NCBI GenBank assembly: GCA_013176395.1
Contig: JABMLP010000024.1
Location: 664,808 to 728,807, forward strand
Direction: 5' to 3'
Source of the DNA: Venturia oleaginea
Lineage: Eukaryota; Ascomycota; Dothideomycetes; Venturiales; Venturiaceae
DNA length: 64,000 bases
The notes under the pieces were generated by a model. That model had not been told where the DNA came from, did not search any database, and was given only the letters and a program-made list of their open reading frames with translations. A program made the position numbers and the translations under genes. Shown piece by piece: positions 39,260 through 50,295 of this stretch. Every line of letters begins with the position of its first letter. The first letter of the stretch is position 1.

Positions 39260-42142
39260 ATGCGTCTTCTGGGGCAGAGAAGCAATGGCGAGGTCAGCCT
39301 GACTGAATTCTTTGAGGGCGAAATTCCTCCCTATGCTATATTGTCGCACAGATGGAGAGCGGATGGGGAGGAGGTCACCTTTCAAGAATTAATGGATGGA
39401 ACGGGCAAGGGCAAGGCTGGTTATGGTAAGATTCAGCTCTGCGGAAAACAGGCCGAACGCGACCGCTTGCAATACTTCTGGGTAGACACGTGTTGTATTG
39501 ACAAGTCGAATAGTACTGAGCTCTCCGAGGCGATCAACTCCATGTTTCGCTGGTATGGTAGTGCGGCCAAATGCTACGTCTATCTGTCGGATGTTTCGAA
39601 ATCTGCCTTTAGTACTGACAATGTCACTGAGCAACTGCTCTGGGAACCGGCATTTTGGCAAAGCACATGATTCACTCGAGGCTGGACACTTCAAGAACTT
39701 ATTGCTCCTGCATCTGTCCAATTCTTCTCCCGAGACTGGGAAGAACTAGGTAACAGGGTATCTTTAGAGCGACAAATCTGTGCGATTACGGGCATCCCAG
39801 TCAAGGCTCTCCGAGGGAAGCCCCTTTCGGGCTTTAGCGTCGCCGAGCGAATGTCATGGGGAGAAAAACGTCAGACTGCGCGAAAAGTTGACAAGGTATA
39901 CTCACTACTGGGCATATTCAACGTCTATATGCCGCTCATCTACGGCGAAGAAGAAGAAAATGCATTTAAACGGCTCCGGGAGGAGATCGACAAGGCTTCG
40001 AATGGTAAGACTCCTCTCCGTGTCTTGCATTCACAAGGGGCGAGGAAGGAACCTAGTATGAGAAAGGTACTAACAACCGAAGGTGTTCGACGTGAGGACT
40101 TCTCAGTTGCTTTCAGTCTCTCTGCAATTTCTGGTATCGACCACTTCGTCGCAAGGGAGGAGGAGCTCGCAGAGATACACAACACCCTTAGCGGCGACGG
40201 CGGACGCCATACCGTTATCCTTCACGGTCTAGGCGGAATCGGTAAAACGCAATTGACTGTTGCATACACGGAACGGCACAAGGATAGCTACTCGGCAATA
40301 TTCTGGCTGAATATCAAGGATGAGGATTCTGTGAAGCAGAGTTTTGCCAATGTGGCGAAGCAAATATTGAGGAAACATACCCAAGTTAGCGGGCTAAGCG
40401 GTGTAGACTTGAGGGAAAACTTGGACGAAATAGTCGATGCTGTCAAAGCGTGGCTGAGTTTGCCTAACAACACGCGATGGCTGATGATATACGACAACTA
40501 CGATAACCCAAAATTGGCAAGCAACACGGATCTTGCGGCAGTGAATATCCACAAATATCTCCCCGAAGCGTATCAGGGTGCAGTCATCATCACAACACGG
40601 TCGTTGCAAGTCAAGTTTGGTCATCGTATACAAGTTGCAAAGATGAAGAATTGACGGGACAGTCTCGAGATTTTATCAAATACATCAGGCCGAGAGGGAT
40701 TGATCAACGGTAGGTACTCACTAAGTTTTGCGATTACTACTCTAACTTCTATACTAGATCCTGATGCTATAAGGCTCGCTAATGAGTTAGACGGACTCCC
40801 TCTTGCACTAGCTACAGCTGGAGCATATCTTGATCAAGTAGCAACAAGTTTCACAGACTACCTTCGCCAGTATATAAGGAGTCGTGGGTGAAGCTCCAGA
40901 AGTCAACTCCTAAGCTGAGCTCGTACGAAGACCGAATGCCTCTACTCTACCTGGCAGATTTCATTCGACTATGTCGAGCAACAAAACGGCCTTTCAGCTA
41001 AACTCTTACGGCTATGGGCATACTTCGATAATGAGGATCTTTGGTTCGAGCTTCTTCGGCACGACGACCCCGAGAACCCAGAATGGATTCGAGATCTTAC
41101 GGGAGACGAGTTTAGCTTCCACGAGGCGATGCGAGTGCTAAGCGACCATGGCCTGGTCAACGTGGACACATCCTTACAGGAACGTATCGAGTCAAGAGGT
41201 TATAATGTTCATGGATGTGTTCACTCGTGGACAATTCATGTTCTCAATCGAGAGTGGGACTCCAAGCTAGCCCGAACAGCAGTGAAATGTATCGGGTCCC
41301 ATGTGCCGAGACAGCAAGACGTCCAGCCATGGCTAACGCAACGAAGGCTTCTCCAGCATGCAGCCCGATGTTCGAATATCGTTCAAAATGAGTTAATTCC
41401 AGAAGGGGTTATGGAATGGGCATTTCACCAGTTGGGCAGTCTCTACGCGGACCAGGGCAAAATGGACGAGGCCGAGAAGATGTACTTGCGAGCGCTGCAA
41501 GGGAAGGAGAAGGCATGGGGTCCAGACCACACATCAACACTCGACACGGTGAACAACTTGGGCAATCTCTATAAGAACCAGGGCAAAATGGACGAGGCCG
41601 AGAAGATGTACTTGCGAGCGCTGCAAGGGAAGGAGAAGGCATGGGGTCCAGACCACACATCAACACTCGGCACGGTGAACAACTTGGGCAATCTCTATAA
41701 GAACCAGGGCAAAATGGACGAGGCCGAGAAGATGTACTTGCGAGCGCTGCAAGGGAAGGAGAAGGCATGGGGTCCAGACCACACATCAACACTCGACACG
41801 GTGAACAACTTGAGCATTCTCTACGCTGACCAGGGCAAAATGGACGAGGCCGAGGAGATGTACTTGCGAGCGCTGCAAGGGTACGAGAAGGCATGGGGTC
41901 CAGAAAACATTACTACTTCCATACCAGCATGCAACACAAATTGGGATTTGGCATCTCTCTTTCAACAACGGGGCGACTTGGAGAAGGCTAGGATAATGTA
42001 CTCAAAAGCTCTTGCAGGATATGAAACTGTTTTTAGTCATAACCATTCGCGTTGTCAGGATCTCAAGCAGATTCTTATAACTTTGGATACCCAAGTGGAG
42101 AATAACAACATTGATCAGCACGAGAGAGAATCTAGAAGGTAG
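39260..42142 (+). pseudogene. HET-NB-ARC-TPR NLR-type gene, broken
   Basis: N-terminal HET domain (residues ~1-200: PPYAILSHRW, YFWVDTCCID, MFRWYGSA.CYVYLSDV, then FTRGWTLQELIAP). Next comes an NB-ARC NTPase with P-loop HGLGGIGKTQL near 40230, Walker B-like WLMIYDNYDNP, GAVIITTRS and GLPLALATAGAYL. A winged-helix stretch and TPR units follow (41435-41938). This architecture is that of fungal heterokaryon-incompatibility/NLR receptors that trigger regulated cell death. Breaks: TGA at 39668-39670 (between HET motifs), TGA at 40652-40654, a frame change near 40871-40880 and another near 40938-40952. One genuine 48-nt intron (40710-40757, CTAAC branch) keeps its frame. With four lesions it is very likely a pseudogene; sequencing error in a repeat-rich area is a less likely alternative. 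Confidence 0.85.
41435..41938 (+). repeat. Four tandem 126-bp TPR units
   Basis: Units begin at 41435, 41561, 41687 and 41813 and each encodes 42 residues (GKMDEAEKMYLRALQGKEKA...). Units 2 and 3 differ at a single base; units 1 and 4 differ mainly at the first 20 bp and at a few codons. Such high internal identity is typical of fungal NLR repeat domains kept alike by unequal exchange. Confidence 0.92.
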
Positions 42143-42371
42143 ACTGGAGCGGCCAACATCGCCTTCTATCTTGAAAGAAGCTCCTTCAAGCTCAAAACGG
42201 CACAGGTTGCTAAGAAAGCTAGGCTTAAAGTAGCAGTTAGGCAGAGAACTGACCACTTAATTATAAAATTATATCATATTATAACGTGTTTCTCTGAGTA
42301 ACCTAGAACTGGTGAACTGATGTGAAGGACATGCCGTTTCGATTTGTTGTCGTGTCTCGATGAACGTCTTT

Positions 42372-43945
42372 TCAACGAGACTCTGAGTTTTCCGAACTCG
42401 GGGTGTATGGGACTGATCCGAAGCCGTAGCTTGTGGTGCTAGAAGAGGCGATGGAACCTGAGCGTTCTTCGGGGCCTTGAGTGATCTGAGGAGTCCGGGC
42501 GTTCTGTTGATACGCTCCCGATGCTCCTGGCATGCTTATATTGCCAAAGCTTATAGGGGGAATGAAGTTTCGAGCTCCGGAGTTGCCAAACTGTATGGGG
42601 TCACTGACGAACTGGTTGGGGGTAGTGAACTGATTGGAGGGGCGTCCACGTTGGGCTTTCTTGGGGCATACGGCGGCGATATGCTTCTGACCATTAGGCA
42701 TAATTACTGTGAGCTCTCCGCAGTATCCGCAACGGTTGTTGGTTTTTCGCCATTGGGTATTGGCGGCTTTCTCTTCCAGGGTCCAGGAAGCGATTGGCTT
42801 CATCTGGAGAGACGGGAGGCAGGTATCTATGTCGGCGCCGGCCCTACCGTTGAGGTTCATAACTGAGATGTCCATGGCGTCGCCAAAAGCATGAGAATTG
42901 GCGGGGGGAACGAGGAATGCGCGTTGGGGTGCGGAGGGAGCGGTAGCTGATGTAGATATCCTGAGAATACGGGAGCTTTTCGAGCTCGGGAGATCTTCTC
43001 GCACTGTTTCATGTTGGCTTCGCAGTTGTGGCACAGATCGATTAACTCCTCTAGTTTCTTTGTCGTAGGGACGTGAATCATTGCTCCGCTAAGTTCTGCG
43101 CTCAGGCCGTTGCGGAAGTTGACGATCATAAGTTGCTCCAAGGGGTTTGCGGGTTCTGAGACGTGAGGGAGGGTGATTCCGGCTTCTTGGAGTAGGCGTC
43201 GGAAATCTGCGACGTAAGTGGCGAATGTTCTGTTTGCCATCTTGTGGTTCTGCAGTTTATTCATAGCATCTTGAGTGTCGAAACGAGGAGCGTAGCTGTC
43301 GTTGAGCTTTGAGATGAATTCGTCGAAGGATACAAAAGGCCATGAATTCGTAGTTTCGTTGTAGTATGGGCGAATTGTAGATGTACACTTGTCGTCAAGC
43401 CGATTGAAGGCGTAAGTAACTTGGGAGTTTACCGAAGGGAATGCTCTGGAGTCTGCGCTGAGTTTTATTCGGAGGTCTAAGAGCCAACTCTTGTATTTAT
43501 TTTTATCTCCTTCAAAGATGGAGATGTCGCCTTGGGTTGGTCGAGGGGTAGAGGTTTCGCGAGAAGTGACGCCCTGGAGCTCTGCTCGAAGGGCGCGAGC
43601 TTCGTTCTCAGAGGCTTAGAGCTTGAGTTCTTGAATTGTACGGGACATGGTATCCTGGTCTTGCTGGGCTGTGTTGAACATATGAGAGATGGTAGCTAAA
43701 AGCTGGAGGAGTAGGGGCGCCGAAGCGCGGTCGAGGGTGACATGGGTAACTGAGGTATCGTTATCTTCGTCGACTGAGTGGGGGTCTACTGGAGTTGCGA
43801 AGGTAGTTTGGATTTTCTGGGTGAGGATTGCTGCGAGTCTAGGGGCTACAGAGAAGTCGTAGAAGGCTAGAGGTTTGTCGAGAGTACTATTTTCGAGGGT
43901 GGTAGTATCGTCTGCAAGAGAGGGGAGGTCGAGAATACGGGGCAT
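42372..43945 (-). pseudogene. Orphan retrotransposon gag, broken
   Basis: The minus-strand frame from ATG 43945 (MPRILDLPSLADDT...) stops at TAA 43616-43618 and continues in the same frame beyond it (SENEARALRAEL..., then DISIFEGDKNKYKSWLLDLRI, the gag-capsid pattern, through NHKMANRTFATYVADFRRLL). Near 42960 it shifts frame into the C-terminal part, which has a finger-like CGYCGEL...H...C and a Gln/Ser-rich tail ending at 42372. No pol, LTR or integrase lies next to it. It is a relic of a gypsy-type element or a stray gag. Confidence 0.7.
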
Positions 43946-44206
43946 GGTGGGTGAGGTTTGTCGGCTGCGTAAACAATAGCAGCCCGACTTGTCGTGAGAA
44001 GAGATCCTTACAAACTGTCACGTTTGACCTTGGACTTGATTTGGAAGCATGATTTGGATTCTATAAGATGTGCGAAGTTGTAAGGATGAGAAGCTAACTA
44101 AGAGGTAGAGACGAGTCTAAATACTTGCGACCGGTCTCGCGCTAGACCTGATCGAGCAGAACCACCACATTTAACTACATTCGCATACCAACAAAGTTCG
44201 ATCATG
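43946..44206. other. Short intergenic region
   Basis: 261 bp upstream of the gag relic; nothing recognisable. Confidence 0.4.
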
Positions 44207-44231
44207 ACAGAACCTCAATGAGGTTCTGTCT
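44207..44231. repeat. Perfect 12-bp palindromic hairpin
   Basis: GACAGAACCTCA and TGAGGTTCTGTC around one central A. It lies at the far (3') side of CCTAACAC copy B, about where that repeat would end, and could be a terminal structure of the element or a transcription terminator. Confidence 0.75.
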
Positions 44232-44749
44232 CTATACTAGGCTCAATCAGGCTTAGGCTCTTAGCCTATACCAACCATGGGCCATCCCCATAACATCCCA
44301 TTGTCGAAAGGACAAAGAAATGCAAGGTAAATAGGGAGACCAGGAATTGGCCTAATTCTGTCAATTGGACCGACTACATCATCTATCCCATTGGCAATAC
44401 CGATAGAGTTGATGTGTGCAAGGACAGGCGCTCTCGCTTTTGAGTTGAGAAGGTGCCCATCGCGAAGGTGTCGATCCAAGTTTGCCTTCACGTAAGACGA
44501 GCCATGGTCAGAACAGACAACCACGCCAGAATCTGTGCGGGCACTTAAGAACGAAGGTAGTTGATATGGTGTACTAGACATTATCAGTGGTGTTTTGGGT
44601 GTCTACAATAGGTGGAATGGTAGAGAATCTTGTGAAACGGATTATGGTGTAGATTATGGTGGACAATGTCTGTGCTTCTTATCGATAAGTCCGAATCAAC
44701 CAATGATAACTCGGATTACGGCGTAATCCCCAAGAATCTATGTGTTAGG
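44232..44749 (-). repeat. CCTAACAC repeat, copy B
   Basis: Starts CCTAACACATAGATTC at 44749 on the minus strand and carries the same two palindromes as copies A and C, then the OrsD-like ORF. Its left limit is not fixed, but the hairpin 44207-44231 is the likely boundary. Confidence 0.75.
44261..44581 (-). CDS. OrsD/DUF3505-like short protein (106 aa), probably partial
   Basis: MSSTPYQLPSFLSARTDSGV, then VVCSDHGSSYVKANLDRHLR (CxxH...HxxxxH zinc-finger-like), then PIDRIRPIPGLPIYLAFLCP. The pattern of a single finger followed by P.....PIPGLP....G..C is that of the N-terminus of OrsD-like proteins (PF12013), common in fungal subtelomeres and accessory regions. The full family protein is several hundred residues, so this is an N-terminal piece, open here but without the remainder. 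Copy A at 32359 carries a mutated version. Confidence 0.5.
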   Translation of the reverse strand: MSSTPYQLPSFLSARTDSGVVVCSDHGSSYVKANLDRHLRDGHLLNSKARAPVLAHINSIGIANGIDDVVGPIDRIRPIPGLPIYLAFLCPFDNGMLWGWPMVGIG

Positions 44750-45049
44750 CCAGCGCAGAAGAAGCCTTGAATGTTCGATGCTTTGTCCGCAAATGATGAG
44801 ATGTCTGGAAGGATGTACGGGTTCTCGGGCAACTCAAGCAAAGCGAAATTCGGGTGATGTACATATAGGAGCTGCTCAGCTTCTGCGAGGTATTTGCGAG
44901 CCAACCAGAGGAGCATGCGGTCTCATGTAAATATTGCTTCCGGTTGAAATTAGGGGGATCCCACTTAATTTAGCGACCGATCGCACGATTGCAAAATCAC
45001 GACGGTCGCAAACCACGGAAACAACTTGGAGAATATGGATGATGACGAG
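44750..45049. other. Flank of copy B with short coding-like remnant
   Basis: A minus-strand frame (44916 to the repeat edge) reads LLWLARKYLAEAEQLLYVHHPNFALLE... and is interrupted exactly where CCTAACAC begins. It may be the stump of a gene hit by the repeat. I do not recognise it. Confidence 0.35.
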
Positions 45050-45640
45050 CTATTCTAGCCTCTCTAAGTCTGTTCTTGCCTTCTCCAACACCGAGTTCAT
45101 CTGCGAATAAAGCTGTCGATCCTGTTGTAACCACCGCTTTCCCTCTGGAAATACCACTTTACGAAGCTCCAAGATGCAAGGTATTAATGGCCTGCAGTAA
45201 GCTGTACAGTTTTCATTCGCCTTCTTCCCAAATTTATCTTCTTCAATCAACAATCCCGCCTTCTCCCTTGCAAGTTCCTCAGTACCCTTATAGTTCCAAG
45301 ACTCGTATTCTGATTTACTCCTCTTTTGTCCAAGCCCATTCCAGTGTGCGCAGAGCCAGAAGAGCACCCAAAAGAACGACTCCAAGTCGTGCATAAAATT
45401 GTGATCCTCCCCGTAAAGGGCGCCGATTGCCATGAACACTTTGGTACCTGTCTTGCTCGGTGCCCCAGAAGCCTTTTTGCGGTCGGTTTTAACGGCAAGG
45501 TCGAGATCGATTAGAAAGCCGTCGTCCTCGGCCTCATTCAGCACGACGTTCCCGATAGATATATCACCGTGGAGGATCTTAGCGTTCAATAGTGATTCAT
45601 TACACAGCGCGAGGGCGACGGCAATGGCAGCTGCTCCCAA
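45050..45640 (-). pseudogene. Truncated FunK1 kinase copy (C-lobe only)
   Basis: About 196 aa corresponding to the last exon of the full FunK1 gene at 47122. The stretch 45398-45640 is nearly identical to 47473-47664 and its flank (a handful of differences by eye), including LNEAEDDGFLIDLDLAVK and FMAIGALYGEDHNFMHDLES. The catalytic HRD is HGD here because of a single base change (CAC GGT GAT). The N-terminal ~590 residues are absent; upstream sequence (MGAAAIAVALALCNE) is only loosely similar. Outside the near-identical block the two copies have drifted apart. Probably a non-functional partial duplicate. Confidence 0.8.
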
Positions 45641-46143
45641 ACTGACTTAGATACGAGAGAAGAGGATGGAGACTCTACGGCCTTGCAAGGCAGTAGCCTA
45701 GGTAGGTACTTGCTGATATATAGGTGGCATGCGTTCATCTCTAACAGGCAGTAGGTGAGCGCATTGTCATCGAAGAAGACGGCTCCGACGATGAATCTGA
45801 AGAGGCCACAACAAGAATATGTGACACGTGACCAATCCAACTAAGGAAAGGGGATATGGTTTGGATTTACACGTGCGGAGATGGGGGGAATATGGCTCCT
45901 TCCAAATCTTTCTCTGGCCAAAATCTTTCTCTGACGAAATCAAACTCTGCTCAAACTCTTTCTCTGTCCCAACACGTGACCTGGCTGGCAAATAGAGTTA
46001 GTGACTTTTGCTTAGCATTTTCTTGTTGCCTGTGGACCAATTCGCTTTGGAACACCAATGCTCCAACAGTAAGCAAATAGACAATAACTTGAATACAAGT
46101 ACTGAATACGATTCATTAGGTCGGCGAGAGCGTAGAGTACACG
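45641..46143. other. Intergenic between divergent genes
   Basis: About 500 bp between the truncated kinase and the plus-strand conserved protein; contains a TCTTTCTCTGNCNAAA-type repeat (45905-45970, three to four degenerate units). No gene. Confidence 0.5.
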
Positions 46144-47169
46144 ATGCCACCCCTACGAACAGCACACCGCGATCGCCAGAGGTCCGAACCCCCGACGAGC
46201 CAAACAAGAATCATCTGGGACAGCGACTACTGCAGACAGAGAATGGCGTTTTTGGCTGCTGAGAGAGAACGGCGTTCACTCATGACTCCCGAAGAGAAGA
46301 TTGCAGAGAATGGATTGCAACTACAACGCCGACTTGAACAGGAGCCGGCATTAAGGATTCTCTTACAGCCAACTCCGCCTGACCACATGGCACGAGCACG
46401 ATGCCGTGCAGCCTGCAGCCCCGCAAAGGAAGAAGAAGGGCTATCCGACATTGAGATCCAGGATAACTACCGGATCGTGCTCGCCGGCGAGCAACGCCAG
46501 TATTTCCATGTATCTTGTCTCGAGAAACTACTGGACCTCCCGTCACTTGCCCCTTCACGATTCAAACTGGACTCGGATCGTTATCGGTGGAACGACAACT
46601 GGCCTTGGACATGGGGCTTAATGCTGCGGAAATGGTTCGAGCATGGCCGCATCGATCTTAATAAGATCGCAGAGTATAGCACGGCCTACGATACGTATGA
46701 TAAAGACGAAGGTGGTTTTGATACCCAGTCGCTTTCTTGGCAACTGGCTCACCTGCGCAAATGTCTTGACGGATATTGCGAATGCCCGCCCGCGCCGACA
46801 GGGCCAGAAGAGCCAATACTGAAGGACTACAAGACGATGGAGGGCGAGACTTGTCTCCTGTCCGAGGTCTTACAACACCCGTCCGTGGAAATGTTAGCAT
46901 CGTCGATCCGTGTTTCAGGTCTCTTCCAGTCAGATTTTTCGTTGACTCCCCGAGCGAGAATAACTTTTAGCAGAAATGAAGGCGAAGCGAATTCTCGAGG
47001 TAGGTTGCAGCGTGAGCAGTGGCTTGAGATTAGGGGACCCCCACTAAACAATTTAGAGACTGGTCGCAAAATTATTTCATCACTAGCAACGTCGCAGAAA
47101 CAAATATTATTTCTGATTCTATTAACTACTGAACGACCCCAGGCTTCTTCTCGCATTCTCCAGCACTGA
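46144..47169 (+). CDS. Conserved fungal protein with PARP-finger-like motif (341 aa)
   Basis: Single-exon ORF. The N-terminus is basic and charged (residues 1-75). Residues ~80-130 carry CRAACSPAKEEEGL...I...YRIVLAGEQRQYFHVSCLEKLL, a Cx3C...HxxC arrangement like the PARP-type zinc finger. Conserved aromatic blocks follow: FKLDSDRYRWNDNWPWTWGL, then LRKWFEHGRIDLNKIAEY. Proteins of this type are widespread, uncharacterised and often near accessory loci in ascomycetes. The last 48 bp overlap the 3' end of the FunK1 gene on the opposite strand (47122-47169), so the C-terminus may be adventitious. Function unknown. Confidence 0.65.
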   Translation: MPPLRTAHRDRQRSEPPTSQTRIIWDSDYCRQRMAFLAAERERRSLMTPEEKIAENGLQLQRRLEQEPALRILLQPTPPDHMARARCRAACSPAKEEEGLSDIEIQDNYRIVLAGEQRQYFHVSCLEKLLDLPSLAPSRFKLDSDRYRWNDNWPWTWGLMLRKWFEHGRIDLNKIAEYSTAYDTYDKDEGGFDTQSLSWQLAHLRKCLDGYCECPPAPTGPEEPILKDYKTMEGETCLLSEVLQHPSVEMLASSIRVSGLFQSDFSLTPRARITFSRNEGEANSRGRLQREQWLEIRGPPLNNLETGRKIISSLATSQKQILFLILLTTERPQASSRILQH

Positions 47170-49588
47170 CTTCATCTGAGCATACAGCCGTCGATCCTGG
47201 GTTAACCACCTTTTCCCTTCTGGGAATACCACTTTGCGTAACTCTTGTACGCAAGGAATCAACGGTTTGCAGTAGGCGGTAAAATTCTCATCCACTTCCT
47301 TATCAAACTTGTCCTGCTCGTCTACCGTGCCCTTCTTGATTTGCGCAAGTTTCTTTGTTGACTCGTAATTCCAAGACTCGTATTCCGATTTGCTCCTCTT
47401 CTCACCCAGTCCATTCCAGTGTGCGCAGAGCCAGAAGAGCACCCAAAAGAACGACTCCAAGTCGTGCATAAAATTGTGATCCTCCCCGTAAAGGGCGCCG
47501 ATTGCCATGAACACTTTGGTACCTGTCTTGCTCGGTGCCCCAGAAGCCTTTTTGCGGTCGGTTTTAACGGCAAGGTCGAGATCGATTAGAAAGCCGTCGT
47601 CCTCGGCCTCATTCAGCACGACGTTCCCGATAGATATATCACGGTGGAGGATCTTAGCGTTCAATAATGATTCATGTCCTAAATTAGTTAGCAGAATCCA
47701 AAGTTATCTTTAGTACACTACTCACCTTTGATACCTCCAAGCAATCCTGTCAGCATGGCTCCCAGGGAACTCGCATGGTAAATACTCTTTCCCATATCGC
47801 ACATGATCACGCGACGATAGACTCGATTGCGTTGGCGTTGGACATCTTGTTTAACTGGGGAGTCTGAACAGGAGCGTTTAGGAGGCGGCATTGATGTGTG
47901 TATAGAGCTCGATGATCTCTTGCGCGTGATGCTTCTCGTGATGCTTCTGGTGCTGCTTCTTCCTCTCTCTCTGTCCAATATGCCGGACGTAGCTGGGCTT
48001 GTGATAGACTCCGACTGTGCAAGTCTTCTCTTTTGGAATGGATTTCTCCCGTGGGCGTCTTGCAATCCCTTCCGAACGTTATTGCGAACATCGTCGACCG
48101 CACCCCCAACGTACACAGTCTCATGATGGTAGTAACGCGCAACGTTCTCCACTCCAGCTTCTGTAGCTTCTTTCAGCAAAAGACCCTCTTCCGGTCGCTC
48201 CTCATACTCCCATGAATCCTTGATGGGGCCGACCGGGGAGCTTCTCCAGCAGGTAGTCGCTCGACCTGCGACCGAAGATTGCCGCTGGATGAGTTCTTCC
48301 AGGTAAATCCGCTCCACCAACCCATTCCGCACGATACTGGTGTACTTTCGGGAATCCTCTTCTAGTATAGTGGGATCGAAGCCCAGCTCTTCCTTATCCA
48401 TCCATAGATACCCCAGGATTGCCGAAACGAGCATTTGACCATCTTTGTTGATGTCGAATGGTTGAGAAGCGACTCCTCCAAGTCTGTCAAATACCCACAG
48501 ACGCATGAGTGACCCACAGATGGTAAAGCCTGGAACGAAACGACGCGTGTCTTGTCCGCTAAACACCTCCCGCGCATATTTGATCAAGTCAAGCCAAGTG
48601 CTCCGATGGTTGTCTTCCCGCGAATGACCCTTGAGCTCGCCAGGGACAAGGATATCGGACCATGTGCTAGCGAGCCCATCGTCGTCTCCGCTCAACTCAT
48701 AGGCGAAGCCGACGTCCAGCTTTCGTTTGCTGACCGACCCAGGGATAGGCTTGTTTGGAGTGGTAACGCATCGTCGACGTTTGTGGGGACGGAATCCTCT
48801 TTCGCTCGCGAAATGCAGGAATTTTTCGACATGGCGACTGAGCCAGTTCAATACCCTTAACTCTTCACAGCTTTCTGGCCACTCCGCCCAGCCAGCGTCT
48901 TCCGTGTATAACGACGGCTCTGAATCTTTGCACATCTGGAATACAGCTGTCGACATCTCTAGAAGCTGTGGAACTTGTCCGAAGAAAGTGTCAAAGAATT
49001 GGGGATGGTCGATTATGAGGTTATCTTCTACTTCGGCTTTGAGTATGGGATCAACATGCCTCCGAAGGTCGGACGTGTCTGCGAAGCTGCCAGTGTTGAA
49101 AGTCCAGGGTGTCTGTTGGAAGGAGGTGGTAAACGGTGGGTTGGATTGAAGAGGAGTAGTTGGTCTGGCGACGGCCGCGTAGACATTATTCCAGATGACT
49201 TCATCAGTCTCATTGTTGAGGACTGCGTTGAGAAGAGGGGCGATTCGTTCAAAGTCGAAGCCATCAGCGTTGATTGCTGCATTGAGATTTAGGAGATCGC
49301 CAAAGAGATTGCCGCGCCCAGTGCTAGAAGGCAGGACACGAGATGCAGGAAGTCCTTGCAATGCTGAAACAACATCAAGTGCTAGATTTTGCAGACCTAT
49401 GTCCGTTAGTGAGACCTTGCAACAAGCCAACAGAAGTTACCTTCATTGCTCATCTGGAGCAGAACATTCGTGGAGACGGGGTAGCATAGGCCGTTATAGA
49501 CGGACTTGGGCAAGTCACGAAATGCACTCAAGCCATCTCCAATAGGTTTACTTTTAATTGCCTCTGGCCGGGTGAGGAGGTCGGCCAT
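47122..49588 (-). CDS. FunK1 fungal protein kinase, intact (791 aa)
   Basis: Three exons: 49441-49588, 47726-49396 and 47122-47678, with introns of 44 nt (49397-49440) and 47 nt (47679-47725), both with CTAAC branch points; total 792 codons in frame. Start ATG 49588 (MADLLTRPEAIK). The middle part has LDVGFAYE and ILVPGELKGH (FunK1 N-lobe with the ATP-lysine region), then RFVPGFTICGSLMRLWVFDR. The catalytic loop LHRDISIGNVVL is split from the N-lobe by the second intron; the magnesium-loop equivalent is LIDLDLA (residues ~625-640), and FWVLFWLCAHWNG marks the C-lobe. FunK1 kinases are expanded in filamentous fungi with largely unknown targets. A Ser/Arg-rich segment (GRSSTRSITRSITRKRSSSS) suggests regulation. 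Intact here, unlike the copy at 45050. Confidence 0.9.
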
Positions 49589-49885
49589 GGCGAGAAGGGG
49601 GGACGGAGACAAAAGCTGACGGTATAGAGCGGCGCGACATGTAGATACGGGAAGCAGATGGCGCTTCGAATAAGAGGTGGAGAGGCTAGGTGAGAAGGTG
49701 GAAGGCAGAGAGGTCCTGGTCCCGCCGTAAGACGTGGAGGATAAAGAGAAGCAGATGTAAGCGCGACGCGGGAATGGAAAGCGGCGTAGCTTGTAGAAGT
49801 GGTCACTGCGCGACGCACAGCCCTACGTGACGCACACCAAAACACACCAAAATCCGTAATCTTTAAATCCAGTTTACTCTACTAC
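49589..49885. other. FunK1 promoter region
   Basis: About 300 bp between the kinase start and the LTR at 49886; no gene seen. Confidence 0.5.
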
Positions 49886-50230
49886 TGTTACGAATACTGT
49901 CACGTGGAACGTTTAGTGACATGTATGGCGCGTTTCCTTTGTGATTAGTTAAGTTGTTACACGGGATCGGAAGGATCATGTGAACGCTCGAGCCTTGGCA
50001 AAGCGAGCGCTCGATTGCGAGCGCCACGAGCGCAGGATTTCTTAGGAGATGGATGGATCTCTATTTATAGGACGAGACTCTGCTCCCTCAGTGTCTCGTA
50101 TCTTCACTCTCTAGTTACTTCGCTATTGCTTTTAGTTACTTAGCAAAATTAACGACTCTTATATCTTGCTAGCTTCGCTTCACTTGTTTGATACGATATT
50201 GTCGCCCCGGACCACTTGAACCCTAACGTT
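49886..50230 (+). repeat. LTR, family of 51678-52070, interrupted at a TA by a Fot1-like element
   Basis: TGTTACGAATACTGTCACGT... runs ~345 bp and is inverted relative to 51678-52070. It stops after ..CTTGAACCC at a TA, where copies at 51678 and 32148 read ..CCCTACT/..CTCTACT. The next bases (ACGTTACTCACAAGCGAGTG) look like a Fot1-type TIR, which inserts at TA. Confidence 0.65.
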
Positions 50231-50295
50231 ACTCACAAGCGAGTGACGCATATACTCTTACATCTCATCTTTCCAAGGCTCTACACTACAACATC

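Noticed and set aside
41409..41894. 161-aa minus-strand Pro/Ser-rich repeat ORF
   Set aside because: Antisense reading of the TPR repeats.
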